Positions 47,966 through 60,459 are shown, numbered from the stretch's first letter. The stretch is 64,000 bases of DNA from Aptenodytes patagonicus (GCF_965638725.1 NC_134961.1:5920641-5984640), one strand, 5' to 3'. The notes: generated by a model from the sequence alone, not told the origin. Made by a program: numbers and translations.

Positions 47966-48215
47966 CAGTGTTTAATACTCACCAGAGCCCCTCATTTCAG
48001 GGCTCATAGAGTTTACAAGCTACCCCAGTATTTACAATCTACCTGGGTGCCTCAGTCCTGAAGTTACAGGATTTGCAAACTCCTCCAGCGCTGCCTCACT
48101 GGACCTGCTCCCTCCTCTCAGGATTCAGGGAGCGAACGCGCTCCTGCACTAACAGGGCCAAAGCATTAACACCCCAGAGTCCATCATTTCAGGGCTCACA
48201 GAGTTTACAAGCATC
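47966..48215. repeat. Diverged minisatellite-like repeats
   Basis: The 28-bp word starting CATTTCAGGGCTCATAGAG (47993-48020) recurs with one change at 48185-48212, and the 25 bases before each copy also resemble one another. Between them, TTTACAATCTACC...GCCTCAGTCCTGAAGTTACAGGATTTGCAAACT looks like weaker copies of the same unit. The pattern suggests an old tandem array with units of roughly 50-65 bp that has decayed. Confidence 0.6.
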
Positions 48216-49149
48216 ACTTGGAGCCCTGGACAGCTTGTAACTCAGGTGAGACGCGCATGCATGGTTACCTGCAGACCAAGAAACCACTACAGGCTACAGA
48301 TCACCTTACCAGCAATTGCTTGCGTTTTGTGCAACTCTGGGGCTCGCACAAAGACCTTCTGGCTGGTGGAAGGGATCCACAGGTCTCTGAGCCCCCTCTG
48401 ACGCAGGAGACTGCCGGCACACATGAACCTTGCTTGCTGCTCTGGAGAAATGGGAACATCTTCGAGAAGGTCATGAAGAAGCTATCTGTCTTCATCTACA
48501 TTAAAAGGAGTCTAACGCCACAGGCGGTCACTCACACTCGGAGAAGGATGAGCACGACCCATGTTTCAGAGAGACAGACAGAAAGGTCAGGAAGGACAAT
48601 CCTGGCTGCAAGCAGTCTCCCAGGATTTACTGAGCGAACGCAAGCTGGCAGCTCCTCCTGGCTCCCCAGGAAGCATTGGGCACCAGCTACCGCTGCCGGG
48701 AGGGGAAACGGCTCAGGAGAAGCATCAGGCTGAACCAGCTGAGCCCAGGTTAGGTCCCTTAGGAGACACACGAGGGCAAAATAATCACTTGAGAGGCACG
48801 AAACAAGATACGGTCAGATAAAGCAAGTCAGACATTTCTCCTCCAGGAGATGGAAAACCCTCTCTGCTATAACAACAACAGCGATGGAGGACAAGGGACA
48901 GAAGGGCCCCTTTGGCAGCTTCTCCCGAGCCCAATGGCAGTGCCTGGGAGGAGAAGCGAAACAGCCACGTGGCAGAGCGACGGCGCTGATCCCGGTGCGG
49001 ACGGCTGGAAGAGGGAGGACCACCGAGCCGCCCAGAAGGACCCACCGCCCCGCACGGGATGCCGGGACCCGCCTGCCACTACGCTTCTGGGCAAGCACCC
49101 GCTCTCCATCGCCACCCGGATCGGGCAAAGCTGCAGCCTCGGGGAGGGC

Positions 49150-49330
49150 AGAAAGGCTAAAAATAATAAGCATTATTTTTTAAAACAATATATTCATCCC
49201 GCCAGATGCCCGGTAGCAGCTGCGCCGTAGCGCTTTTAAGATTCGATCATATATCAGCCTATTATGACATCTTCCAACTGTACGTGTTAAAAATTAGCAG
49301 CAATATTGGAGTTGGGATGGAGGGCTAAAT
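49150..49330. promoter_or_regulatory. AT-rich intronic island
   Basis: Words include AATAATAAGCATTATTTTTT, AACAATATATTC, CGATCATATATC and TTAAAAATTAGC. It is interrupted by a GC-rich bit near 49200-49230. Nonrepetitive and noncoding. A candidate regulatory element by composition. Confidence 0.3.
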
Positions 49331-49504
49331 CTCCCAGACAGCTGTAATTAGTTCCAGAGGGTGCAGCTGTCTCCCTGCAACAGCTGAGGGGTTCGAGGGA
49401 AAAAGCCAGAGCCGGTGGTTTCTGTTAGAATTAATGGCCTGACAGGGCAAGGCGGGGTGGGAGAGGGAAGAAAGAAACCAAAACATGGGGCGTCTTTTCG
49501 ATTT

Positions 49505-49540
49505 GGTGGGGTTTTTTTGTTGGTTTTTTTTTTTTATCTC
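49505..49540. repeat. T/G low-complexity tract
   Basis: GGGGTTTTTTTGTTGG followed by a T-run. Simple sequence. Confidence 0.8.
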
Positions 49541-50219
49541 GAAGTTCCCCACTCCATTGTAAATCAGGGAGCAAGTGGCAGTGGAAAGTACAAATTCATT
49601 ACAGTAACAGAGCCTCCATCATCGGCTTTCTTGCTTATTCTAGCCCCGTTAGCAGGAGGGATCATAAATTCATCTCGGCCCAAGTTTGCAGAATAAGGGC
49701 AGTTTTATGGGTTGTTTTTCAATGCCTCTGACTTCTCTTTCTCCAAGGCTCCTGCAAGGTCTGGCCCTGCAGAGCCAGAGCATCCTCAAAACTCTCTTGG
49801 GAGATGGGAAGGTGGGTTTATTCCCCCATGGACAGGTTAGAAAGGGAGGCTCAGAAGCTGCATCTATACTGAGGGCAGAGCAAACCTTGGGGGAAGGAAA
49901 CCTGGCTCTCCCTGGGGCTCACAGCACTGGCCGGGATTACTTTCGGCACGGACAGACCCAGCGTGTGGGTTTCAGTTTACTGTTTCGCAGGTGTGATGGG
50001 GATGCGGCCGATGCTCCCAGTGGAGCCAAGGCAGGAGCTGCCTTTGCCAAGGGAGATGCCTCCCACGCCCACGGGACACGCGGCGCAGCCCGGCCACGGT
50101 GAAGCTGCCCCACGGCTGCATCTGCCATGGCTACGAGAGGTGGCTGGAAACCAGATTTCCCACCCTGGGGGGAAATCCCCATGCTTTGAGATGAGCTCTG
50201 CCCTCCCTGACAACGCTGA

Positions 50220-50400
50220 AAGACTGAGGTTGTTTTTACCAAAAGAAAATCCCTTAAACTTTCATTCAGGACAGTGGAAACATTGCATTCTGATAATATC
50301 AGACATTATAATTTTGACGATAAATTAAAGATTTCCTTTTAAATTATAGCACATAGGGAAAGAAGAAACTAACTGCAATAAAACATTTCACCATGGCGAA
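50220..50400. promoter_or_regulatory. AT-rich intronic island
   Basis: Contains GATAATATCAGACATTATAA near 50292 and ATTTCCTTTTAAATTATAGC near 50330. No coding potential. Function inferred from composition only. Confidence 0.2.
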
Positions 50401-51119
50401 ATGCAGTGAAAAAGCCAAAAGAATGTCTTTATCTTTTTCACCTCTGAGGATCCTGTCACTTCCCAGGACAGTTTCATTGCTGGCAAAGCCGTTTTTCAGT
50501 GGGAAAACCATACAAAATGTTTTACATCTCTGTGCAGAAGACACGCCAGCGCTTGTGGAAGAGGCTTTGGGGACTCTGCGGATTTACATCGCTCCCTTAC
50601 GCTGTCACGTTGCGTGGAGCACACGGATACTTGGAGGGAGACTTGTCTCGGCAGGGAGATGCCTTGGGGTGAGAGGAGGCACTCGGGATTCGGCAAAACC
50701 AAGTTCAAACCCTGAAGGACTCGCATCCCCACGGAGCATCCCATGCCCATGAGCAGCGCTCCCGCCTCCTCTAAAGACTTCTGGGGAGAGACCTTGCAGA
50801 ACAGAAATGTCATCTCCACCTGCATCCCAATGATGCCCATATTTTCCAATAACCCCATAATCCCTGCCTGCTCTCAGCACCGCTCTCAATAGCTACAGAA
50901 TTACCTTTACCCCTTTTGGGGGTGTCCAAGGGAGCAGCCCCCACAGTGGCTTCTACACCCTGCAAATACGACAAAGCCCTTCCCTTGGCTTGGGTTGTAC
51001 ATCTCCGCAGGTCCCACGGGAAAGCACCTACACCTTCTTGCCCGGGTCCATGGCGACTTACACAGCCTGAAAATCCAGACCAGCACGCCCCCAGGTATAA
51101 AGCCCAGTAGCTGTGACAC

Positions 51120-51905
51120 AAATGGGAAATAAATGGGCAATCAAATTAAAAAAAGAATACCAAGCACTATATTCTTCTCGCGTTCCTGCAGCCAGGTAGC
51201 GTCAAATGGGAAGCGCTGCCTCCATAAATAACACCACCGCTACAAATCCAGGTCTTCAGCTACATGTTGGGGCTTTTTCAACAAAGTGCTACTATAATTG
51301 GAATAAAAGTCCTTAAGTGAACATGATTTAATATCAGAGACACCGAACACTTCAGTCAAAAATAAACCCCATTTTTTTTCCTCCTTCTGTAGGCAAAATC
51401 TGATTTTTGTTTTCTTTCATTGTTGGAGTCTGTTTCCATGACGGTGTGTTATACATTTATTAATTTCTCAGCCAAAACCCTACCGTTCAGATTTATGATG
51501 GCTGGTGTTTTATGAACTATCCGCTGCACAATAATATTTTGTAAATCCACATTCCACAAACATCACTGTGCTTGAAGTAAAGCTTCACACTCAGCTAGGC
51601 TGGGCGCTCAACAATACCCTCATTTTTAATCAGTCACCTGTTTCTCATTTTAAGTTTATCACACTTGAAAAAATACTATAATTTCTAGAGTTGTAAAGAA
51701 ACCTACAAACTTTGGTCTCAGAAATTTCATTTCGAAGGCATTAACTCATTTTGAAAGTCCCTTGGCTATTTAAGGTGTAGAGTTTCCATTAACAGAATAA
51801 ACTCCATGGAGTATGGAGCGTAATGTTCTTAAGGAAAACAGTCCCTTCCCCTAATTATTTAGTCTAGCAGGGAATGAAAATAATTAAGTCTCAAAATTCC
51901 CTTTG
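51120..51905. promoter_or_regulatory. Long AT-rich intronic block, candidate conserved element
   Basis: Nearly 800 bp of strongly AT-rich, nonrepetitive sequence inside the last LMF1 intron, the longest such block in the window. It has almost no open frame above 60 codons. It carries words such as TACATTTATTAATTTC (near 51450), AATAATATTTTG (near 51530) and CTAATTATTTAG (near 51851), and ends at a G-run cluster (51905-51921). This is the typical look of a developmental enhancer cluster, but conservation could not be checked. Confidence 0.4.
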
Positions 51906-51921
51906 GGGGGGCGGGGGGGGG
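51905..51921. repeat. G-run tract
   Basis: Two G-runs separated by a single C, at the right edge of the AT-rich block. Possible quadruplex former. Confidence 0.8.
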
Positions 51922-52934
51922 GAATATGGTAGAAAAATTCGCTTTTTTCCACCCAGCTACCGAAGGGAGCCGAGCCGCGCTGGGCACAATCCTTAGCTGG
52001 AAGGTAGCCGCAGGCGGGCGCCGGCTCATGGGTGAGGGCGCAGGGATGCCCTTCGGAAACCGTCAGAGCTACAGCCACCCTGAATTATCTTTTCTTTCCA
52101 GGTGTTACCGCTAAGGCTCAAATTTAAGGCTTTTGTTCACAACCAAAATGAAATTATAACAAAAAGGCGATCGCCGGCTGTAAGCGGCTGTCAGCGCTGA
52201 GGATGCCCGCATCCGGCACTCGGTTAAAGATTGATAAGGGGTCTAGATTAAAAAAGTGGGTATCCTGCTAACTGCCTCTTCTTACACTTCTCGCACCCAG
52301 ATCGGAGGATGCAGATCAATCACTCGGGTTCCGGTCATGGTTCTCCCGTGGGAACGCGCCCAGGGCCGGGCCGTGGGTGCAGGGGGCTCACCAGCCCCGC
52401 TGGGAGCTTCAACGTGCAACAAGGAGACGTCTAAAATTAAATAAAGAAGTGGTGTTTTTGAAATTTAAAGGAAAAAACCCAAAAAACTGAGCAGGCGAGC
52501 CCGCCTGAGCAGAAGTAACGCTGGGTGAAAAGCAGCTGACGGAGCCGCTGTGCCCACGCCGGCCACAAGTGCCACGAGCGTAAAGCCAGCAGGATTGGGC
52601 TGGGGCACAAAAACTGGAAAAAAAAAGAGGCAAATGATCACTTCGGTCTCCTTACACAGGCAAAGCACTAACAGCAAGCAAGCAATAACCAAAGAAATGT
52701 AAATAGCAACAGGAATCAGTGACCGACGTGAGAGCCCAGTGCAGGATCCGACCCCGACCCGGCTACCCCAGCGCGGGCAGGCGTGAGCACCCACCCGTGC
52801 CCCCAGTCCTCGCCTTCACACCTGGGTGAAAATCCGGACGGTGCCAATGTCCCAGGTGTTTGGATTGGGTTCGCCAAAACCCAAAACGTGACCCACAACC
52901 CGGGACCCAGAGTGAAACGGGGCGTTGGATTTTG

Positions 52935-53645
52935 GTCTGAGCCAAAACGAGCATTTGTAAATTGTTATTTTTATTTTACGCCACCCAAAAATACAGTAGA
53001 CCCATGAAAAACTTTTAAAGCAAAACTAATGCTAGAGCAAAGGCAGCTGACGCATAAAACCAGCGCTGGATCCCGATCTTTTCCTACTATAAACTAGCTG
53101 CTAAAGAGTGAAAACAGAGTCCGTACTTCGGTTAAACCAAGGTAACACATGAATCAAGACCCTGTTCAACAAGATCTACAGCACCGTGTGTTCAACACAG
53201 CATCCACGCTGCTGTGTAATTACTTATTGGACCTGCTTGTATCCCTTTGTACGCTCTGCTCATAGGATATATATATCTCCTATATATAGGATATATTTAT
53301 CCTATAAATACTAACAAAGATACAGATTTGCTTTTGGTTTTGCTTTAAATTCCTGAACATTTCACTTCCTCACCTGTTACAGAACACGATAAAAAAACCT
53401 ATTCACCACCTGGAGCAATGCGGTGTTATCCCAGCCGCATCTCCCTTCATTATTTTCATTTTCAAATGAGTTCCTCGGTTCAACGACTTTATTTTCATTT
53501 ATTTTAACACCACTGATGCCAGAAAGCACAGAAGAGACGCAGCCCGTCTATGGCAAATCTCAGAAGGCAAGACGTGATATGTATTTTCTTGATTTTTAAT
53601 CTGTTGCAATGTCTTGTTTTCAGCCTCAGTCGTGGTGAGTACCAG
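52935..53645. other. AT-rich intronic block with palindrome cluster
   Basis: AT-rich unique sequence with TTGTTATTTTTATTTTACG near 52960 and a nested palindrome at 53262-53305, listed separately. No exon is recognised. The 85-codon frame at 53550-53807 has no known homologue. Confidence 0.35.
53262..53305. repeat. Nested AT palindromes
   Basis: TCCTATATATAGGA at 53278-53291 is a perfect 14-bp palindrome. It lies inside a larger inverted repeat with 8-bp arms ATAGGATA (53262-53269) and TATCCTAT (53298-53305). Such DNA can extrude cruciforms and is often length-variable. Confidence 0.85.
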
Positions 53646-55399
53646 GAGCAACGTTTACGGCACTGGGGGACACGTGGTAATAAACAGCCCTGGGATTATC
53701 AAATGCTTCTGTCGCTCCATGAACCACGAGAGCCGTTTATTGCCAGCAGCCACCAGATGGTCATTGCTTCTGGCTGCTGGCACCAGGGGACACCTAATTC
53801 AAACTGATGACTCGGTGTCTAAAGGTCCCAGGTTCTGCTAAAACTCCCCAGGGTCAGCCAGCACTCAGGACCGACTTTCTTTCTTCCAGGTTGGGTTTTT
53901 TTTTAATAAAAAAAAGCAACGCAGGGGAATGCCCCGCAATGAACGCCGCTCGGTGAATTTACGGCACTGAGCCTCGGGGACGCGAGAAAAGTTTGGTGAG
54001 ACTCGGTTGATAAATCCACCCAAGACGGAGCCGACGCAGTGCAGGTTCTCCGGTCGCTCTTCCAGCTCAGCCTTGCAAATGATGCCCCAACACTCATCTC
54101 TGCGATGAGCTCCCGAAGGACCCAGCTCCTGCCGGATCCCGGTGCGCGAGCCCTCTCACCGGGCTGAATTTCTGCCCACTGTAAGCTCTGGTGTTTGTTA
54201 GCACCCTAACGAAGCACCCACCGCCTTTGCCACGTGAGCGGTTGCACAGGCGCTGGGGCTGCACTCTGCCCCTTCCCTGGCCATCAGAAAGGTGCCACCT
54301 CCGTGGGGGCTGAGCAGCCCCTGAAAAGGAGGTGGCAGGGAGCAGTGGGGAGGTCCAGCTTGCTGTCACAAGCCACAGACCCTACTTTGGCCGATAAATG
54401 CACGTGCAGTCAAGCGAAGGTCCATAGAAACAAAGAGAAAACACGGCCAAAATGGGAACACAACCCATAGCAAGGAGGTTTCATGCACGATGGCGTGCTC
54501 CTCTTGACGGCACCGAGCCAGACCAGCTGATCGCACAGCATCAGCGTGCTGCTCCTTGCACGGAAAGCCAACCCCAGCACAGCTAATCAGAGCTAAAACC
54601 CCTCCACACACATTATTAAAGCTGTATCTGTCCGTGGCAAGGGCCGTGCTGGTCTAGCCCAGCACGCCTTTTGTAGCAATAATTAATAGAGGTTCCCCAG
54701 AGCCCTCCTGGACCGGAGCCAAGGCATCATTATTTGTGTGTAACAGATCCACTGCTTGTGTAACCCAACAAACTGCAACACCATAACGCGCCCTGAACTA
54801 TAAACCATTGTTTATGGGAACTCCGGTGCGGCTGTGAGCCTCTGGGCTATGGGCAGGCTCCTGCCCTGTGCACCGAGAGCGCCTGCTGGTTCGCTCTGCG
54901 GTGCTGCACCGACGGGAAAACCGGTTCTCAAATGAGAATATGTGCAAAAGCCCCAAAATAACTGTTCTTAGAGTGGTCTCGGCTCCTGTACCTGGAGGGA
55001 TTATGTTCCCATCAGCCTGTACCGATGCTCTGATAAGGTGCCTGCGCACTATGACAGGGCTGGATGCCTGGGGAACCCCAGAAACAGTTACTAGAAATAC
55101 TCAAATCTGATGGTGGGAAACTCACTTAGCGGTTGTATTCCAAGCTGTGCTTCTGCTCTGGTTTTTTGCAGACTACACACAGACATACGTTCAGCTCGGA
55201 CATAAACCATTTTGGGTTTATACATTTCTACCATCTTGGGATGTGTAAACCATCTCAGAGGAAGTGCTTTGGTAAAAGGTGTTAATGTCTTAGCTGGAAA
55301 AGGATTCTCTCCTCGGAAGGTTTGGGGGATGCACTGTGCTAAAGCTGAAAAACATCAGCAGGGTTCAAGAGGAAGTTCACTTCACACGGTGCCGTGAAC

Positions 55400-55790
55400 C
55401 TTCATCCTTGTTTGCAGTGCATCTTGAGAGCCTCAAATGGAAAATATTAGCAAGAGCATAATATTACTTGAGTTGATCCAAAATTCCCTTAAAATGTTTT
55501 CTCAGCTAAAAATAACTTCGTCAACAAAACAGACACTTTTGTGAAAAATTTCCTTTTGTAGAAAACCTTGGGGTTTTCATCTGTGCCTTTCACTTGCTGA
55601 TGTTTGCTTTGTCTCTTCATTGAAAACACAAACACTTCCAAGACAAGTGTCCACAAAACCGATCATTTTTGCGGGGCTGTTTTGCCTTTGAAATACCTCG
55701 GTAGGCCGGTAGAAATGGCAGTTTTGAGCTAAGCTTGCAAAGCAATCGTAGCAAAAAATCTAAAGCTGACGGGCAGGAAACCGCTTCAGC
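55400..55790. promoter_or_regulatory. AT-rich intronic island near the penultimate exon
   Basis: About 300-700 bp downstream, in transcription sense, of the LMF1 penultimate exon. AT-rich with AATATTAGCAAGAGCATAAT and TTAAAATGTTTTC. Nonrepetitive, no coding signal. Confidence 0.25.
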
Positions 55791-56075
55791 AGTCACAATT
55801 TCTGTCCAAGAGAAGCAACGCCGAGCCCTTCACAGACGTGCCTGGGAACGGGCTCAGCCAAAGGGTCCTTGTGTCCCCGCTAGGAAGGCATTAAGGTGCT
55901 GAGAGCACCAGCTCTTCATGGTGTCCTCATATTAAACCCACCCTATTTAAAGACCACCTGGGTACCATCAAATACAAAACCCAATCCATCAACAGAAACC
56001 GCGTGTGCACGTCCAAGACAGGACCAACACGGAGCCTGGGTACTTCCAGCTCCCTCGGCAAAACTCAAAGCTTAC

Positions 56076-56188
56076 CGTGGGGGTGCTCTGCCTGCAAATG
56101 GGTTCGTTGCCATCAAGGACAAGGTCTCTTCTTCCTGGGCCAGCAGCTTCCCAGCCAAGTGGATTACCCATTCATTCTGCTCGTAGGT
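56076..56188 (-). CDS. LMF1: LMF1 penultimate coding exon
   Basis: This 113-bp minus-strand exon encodes 37 complete residues plus two bases of a split Arg codon. The peptide runs TYEQNEWVIHLAGKLL, then a short acidic stretch (QEEE), then SLMATNPFAGRAPP. It matches, from memory, the human LMF1 segment TYEHNDWIIHLAGKLL...NPFAGRPPPR, which directly precedes the terminal-exon sequence. The donor is CG|gtaagc (exon end 56076). The acceptor is a pyrimidine tract ending CCCCAAG, an AAG rather than CAG acceptor. A CTAAC branch-point-like word lies about 30 bases upstream (56216-56220 on the plus strand). The exon starts in phase 0 and ends in phase 2, matching the exon at 44678-44852. The previous exon should end with the conserved segment containing DWLMWFAAFQ; it was not found in 56189-64000. 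Confidence 0.95.
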
Positions 56189-56315
56189 CTTGGGGAAGGA
56201 ATAAGAAATGCAAATGTTAGGCACTGCTGCGCTTGTCAGGTAGTGTTATTAACATTAAAGACTTCTGTGAGATCTCTGGGGAGAGATTACAACTGATTCA
56301 GGTAGCAAACGATGA

Positions 56316-56500
56316 ATTTGCTGCCCAGGCTGCCCAGGGAAGTGGTTGAGTCCCCATCCCTGGAGGTATTTAAAAGACGTGTAGATGAGGCGCTTAGGGA
56401 CATGGTTTAGTGGGCATGGTGGTGTTGGGTCGATGGCTGGACTAGATGATCTTAGAGGTCTTTTCCAACCTCAATGATTCTATGATTCTATGATTCTATA
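56316..56500 (+). mobile_element. CR1 LINE 3' end fragment (avian)
   Basis: Canonical avian CR1 3' end in forward orientation. It begins near CTGCCCAGGCTGCCCAGGGA, continues through CCCCATCCCTGGAGGTATTT and GATGATCTTAGAGGTCTTTT, and ends in three copies of the TGATTCTA tail (56475-56499). It is truncated at the 5' end and noncoding. It sits about 130 bp upstream of the LMF1 penultimate exon, antisense to the gene. The preserved tail and low divergence from the 1505-1650 copy suggest a moderately young insertion. Confidence 0.96.
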
Positions 56501-59500
56501 ATTTCCTGGTGTTGCAGGGAACAGATCCCATGGGATCCAACGCCTTGAGTTCCAGACTGAGACCCTCCGGCATCTGCAGGGAGCAGAGAGCGCTTTGCTG
56601 AGCTTGTCTCATCTGGAAACCATTCTCGAGGGTACGGACACAACTGAGGGTGTGCAAGTTGCAAAGGTTTAATGAGTTGTTCGTTAGCTGAGCTGGGACG
56701 GCTATGTGCACGCTCCTAGCCTGCCCCAACTGCAAAGCAGCATCCTCCATCTCAAGCATCCCCAAAGGAATTCACATCACAGCTGAGGGGGGCAAAGAGC
56801 ATGCCCACAGCCAGCAGCCACAGCTCAGCTGATGATTAGGGACTAGATGACGGTCAGGGATGCATCTCCACCTTCACCCAGCCCGGACAGTGACCTCTGC
56901 TCAAGGCGTGATGTCTGAGGGGGCATTTCTGCCGGCCCTGCATCCCCGCCGAGCCCGTGGCACTGCTTTGTCCCAATGCCAGGGAGAAGCCTACAACTGC
57001 TGCTACCAGGAAAGCATAGTGCCTCGCTGGTCCAGGAGACGTGTAGCACACACACAGCCCTTCCCTGGGGCAAGGGGTGCCCACCACCCCCGGTTCTCCC
57101 CAGCACCCATCGGCTGTGGCTCCTCCTACACCTTGGATCACAAATCTTGTTTTGACTTCACACATCTCTGACACAGCTGGAGTGTCCTTGCCACTTCTGC
57201 ACCCCAAATACTTGATTTAAATAATTTCTTTTAGCAGCAAGCTCCACAGAGGAACAGCAATGGCACGTTTTGAAATAACCATCCACCCATCATTTTAAAA
57301 TAGGTGGCTTTCCCCTGTTGTGTTATCCAAGAGAAAACAGAAGAAAGTGGCTCCTCTAGTCCCGATTCCTCTCTCCTCTTTATTTCCTTTCATCTGATCT
57401 GTCCTCTTTACATCCCGTGCCTGTGCCGTACCCTTAATCAGGCAGCCACTGGAAGTGAGCAGATCAGCTCTCGGGAGCCACAGTCCAAGCTACAGTCGCA
57501 GAACTTGACTCTGCATTTACCTCCCTCCAGGAATCCATGCATCTCATGCTCTTCCCAGGGATTCTTGCTGAGGCTCCATAAAAAGAATTTCCCCTTCTGG
57601 TGACTTTCTGTGCCTTATACTTCCATTAAGATTTTTTTTCCCCTCCTTTTTTAATGTGTACCTAAATGGATTTTTTAATGCAAGCAGTAGGGGACACTGT
57701 GGGAAAGCGAAACCCAGCAGCTGTACCTGCAGGACTGTGACTAATGCAGAACATCAAGGCAAAGTTACTCTGCAAATCTTTTCTAATGGTAAAGTTTGTT
57801 ATTTCCGTTGCTAAGGGAAACGGAGGAGAGAAATGAGATGGAAAACACCAAACACTGGTGGAAAGGCCCTTCAAGTGGCAGCTCTACCTCACAGGGTTTC
57901 TGACCCGTGCTCATCACAATTTAGAGGAAAACCACAGTTATTTAAGCCAACAACTTTTTAAAAAAGATCACTCTCCCCATCTGCCTGTTTCCGTCCTGCC
58001 TCACTGCCGCGGCTCGTTCCATCTGCTGTCCCGGCCGCACCACCAACACGGATGGGTGGTGGAGCCAGGGATGTTTCCCACTGCCAGCCCCGTGCCATGC
58101 TTTGCCCAGCCCAAAGCTGCATTTAACCTCCGGCGCACCCCTCTCTCCACCAACACCCTGTGCCATCCCCTGTCTCCCATCTCCCGGTCCCCTTCCCGGC
58201 ACAGAGGAGGTGGTGGTGGCTCTCAAGGTGGGACAGGGCAACCTCAGCCCCTGTGGGACTGAGGCCACCGTGGCCCTGACGCAGCGGTCTGGGAGGGGAG
58301 ACGCGGTGAGCCCTGGAGCCGGGAGCTTGGCATCACATGAGACGTTGAACACAAACCTTGCAAGTCTCGCAATAACCCTGCCAAGGCTGGCAGGGCTGCA
58401 GGGAAAGCCGGCAGCATCCCTGCCAAGGGTCCGACCACGTCGCGTTTCACAGGACAACTCACACTAAGACTCCCAGTTGCACCAAGCGACTCCGTGCCCC
58501 TCGATGGCTCGGCGATGCCAGAGATGCTCGGCTCAGGCCGGGCTTTGGGCGGGTGGGTGCCGTGCTGGGACCTGAACGCCGGGGCATCCTTGGCTGTGAG
58601 CAGGGACCTCCTGAGAGGTGCAACAGCAATTGCAGACAATCAAATATTGCAAGCCAGACCTTCAGCATCCTGTGCCTCCCTGGAGACCCCTTTTTAAAGT
58701 GCTCTGTATGATTTTAAGTGCTATTTCTAGGAGGGTCTGGGAGGTGTGAGGGTTCCTGCGTGCGAGTTGGGGAGAAGCTGGAGAAGAACAGAAACAGAAA
58801 TCACCAGACTCCCGGAGCTAGAGCTTTATGGACGATCCCAAATCTTCAAAGCCTGATTCAAAACCATGAGGCTCTGTCATGGTGGAATCGGTTCCCTGGC
58901 TTACATGGTCTCCAAGTTGTTAATTAGCAGCCCCATGCGCACAAGAATTGGACTTCTGGTTTGTAAAGTGTTTTTCCTGTAAAATTTACAACATGTCTGG
59001 CCCCAGCAAAGTCTGTGGTGGGGTGAGAAATTCCCACCCGGTGCAGCCCCCCACACTCCCCCCAGCACGAAGGCTTAGATATCGCGCGCCGCCGATGCTC
59101 GGAGCACGCAGGAGCTGAACTGCACTAATGACCGCGCTGTTTAACTCATTACTCTGTAAAGTGATATGGTGGCAAAGGGAGGAGAAAAAAAGAGTCCAGG
59201 AGATCTGGGCTGCATCCAGGGAAGCATCACACCACAGGGTGGGAAGGTGACAGTTCCTCTGTCTGTGGATCCAGCGAGACCCAGACCCAAACACTGTTTG
59301 CAGAGCTGCGACGGTCAGGATAGGAGGGATTTGCCTGGCGTTGTGCTCTGCTTTTGCCAGCTCTGAGTGTGCAAAACAGGAAAGTCAGAGCTTGAACCAT
59401 CCAGTGGATTAATAAAAGAGCCAGGACAGATGCACACATTGCTTTAAGGTGGGCATGCACGCACGCACGTATTGGGTTCACCTTTAGGTTTTGGATCTTC

Positions 59501-60459
59501 ACCAAGCACAAAGACAAGCAGCTGGGGACTGACCCTGCACCAGCGACGCGGGTCCCCAGGCTGCTCTGCCTCCCTGCACCTCCATCAAGACATGGGCACG
59601 GACCGAGAGTCCCACACCTGCCTCCCGTCCTCCAAAAGCTGGGGCTGCAGCTCCCCTCGTGCCACGCAGCGCCCGTGCCGTACCCGTGTTGGGATTACTG
59701 GGGAACCAGTGACCCGCCCAGCCTGCTGCTACAAGTTGCTGGTCGGAGCATGCTGAAACGTGCCATGAGCTGCACAACTCACTGCCCGAGCCTGAACAGA
59801 GCACCCCTGGGGAGATGCAGCCCACCATGGATGCGGACATGACTCTCTCCTTTATCTTTTGAGAGTTTTCTTTCTGTTTTAGCATAGAAAGCAACTCAGG
59901 AACTTAAACGCACAAAAAACCCATCATCAACCCAACTAAAATGCCTGAGAAAGGCAGCTCGGGTAGAGGTTAAGGTTCCCAGAGCAACGCTACCTTCACC
60001 ACAAAGCCGAAGCCTTTCTGTGTTCAAGGACAGACCCACGGAAATGCAGCAGGCACAGCGCTCCAGCAAGCCAGATCATCTTTAACTGTCCTTACAGCTG
60101 GTACCAGCACTCAACATCTCTGAAAATCAGGTTTTAGGTGTAACACAGTGGACTAACAAAGAGGACCTGGGATGAGGTGTTAAGACCCCATGAGCTTTTA
60201 TTTCCTGATGGGCTTCAGCCCCGTGTGGTGCTCGGGTAGCTGCTTCCCCCTGGCCTTCCGTGCCAGTCTCGCTGCGTACGCTGCTTTGGGACGGGGCTTT
60301 GCTCCTTCTCCCCACCCGCACGTGGCCCAGCGCGAGGAGCCGAGCATCACTGCGTGCCCCGGGGTACCACCACCTCCCGGGAGCAGCGCTGCCCTGAGAC
60401 TTCTCTTCAGCTGTTTATATTCTCTGACCTCTCCACTTACGTGCTTTACCAGTGTATAA

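Larger units (their letters stand above)
44853..56075 (-). other. LMF1: Last intron of LMF1 (11.2 kb)
   Basis: This interval is bounded by a GT donor next to 56076 and an AG acceptor next to 44852 on the minus strand. It splits an Arg codon in phase 2. I found no further exon of LMF1 or of any other recognisable gene in it. It contains AT-rich islands, a diverged minisatellite, an AT palindrome cluster and GC-rich unique sequence, listed separately. The remaining parts, roughly 44870-45630, 46210-46600, 48220-49140, 49560-50210 and 53650-55390, show nothing I can identify. Confidence 0.9.

Noticed and set aside
50690-50715. GTTCAAACC word resembling a tRNA T-arm
   Set aside because: No cloverleaf, no A-box at the right distance and no acceptor stem; isolated chance match.
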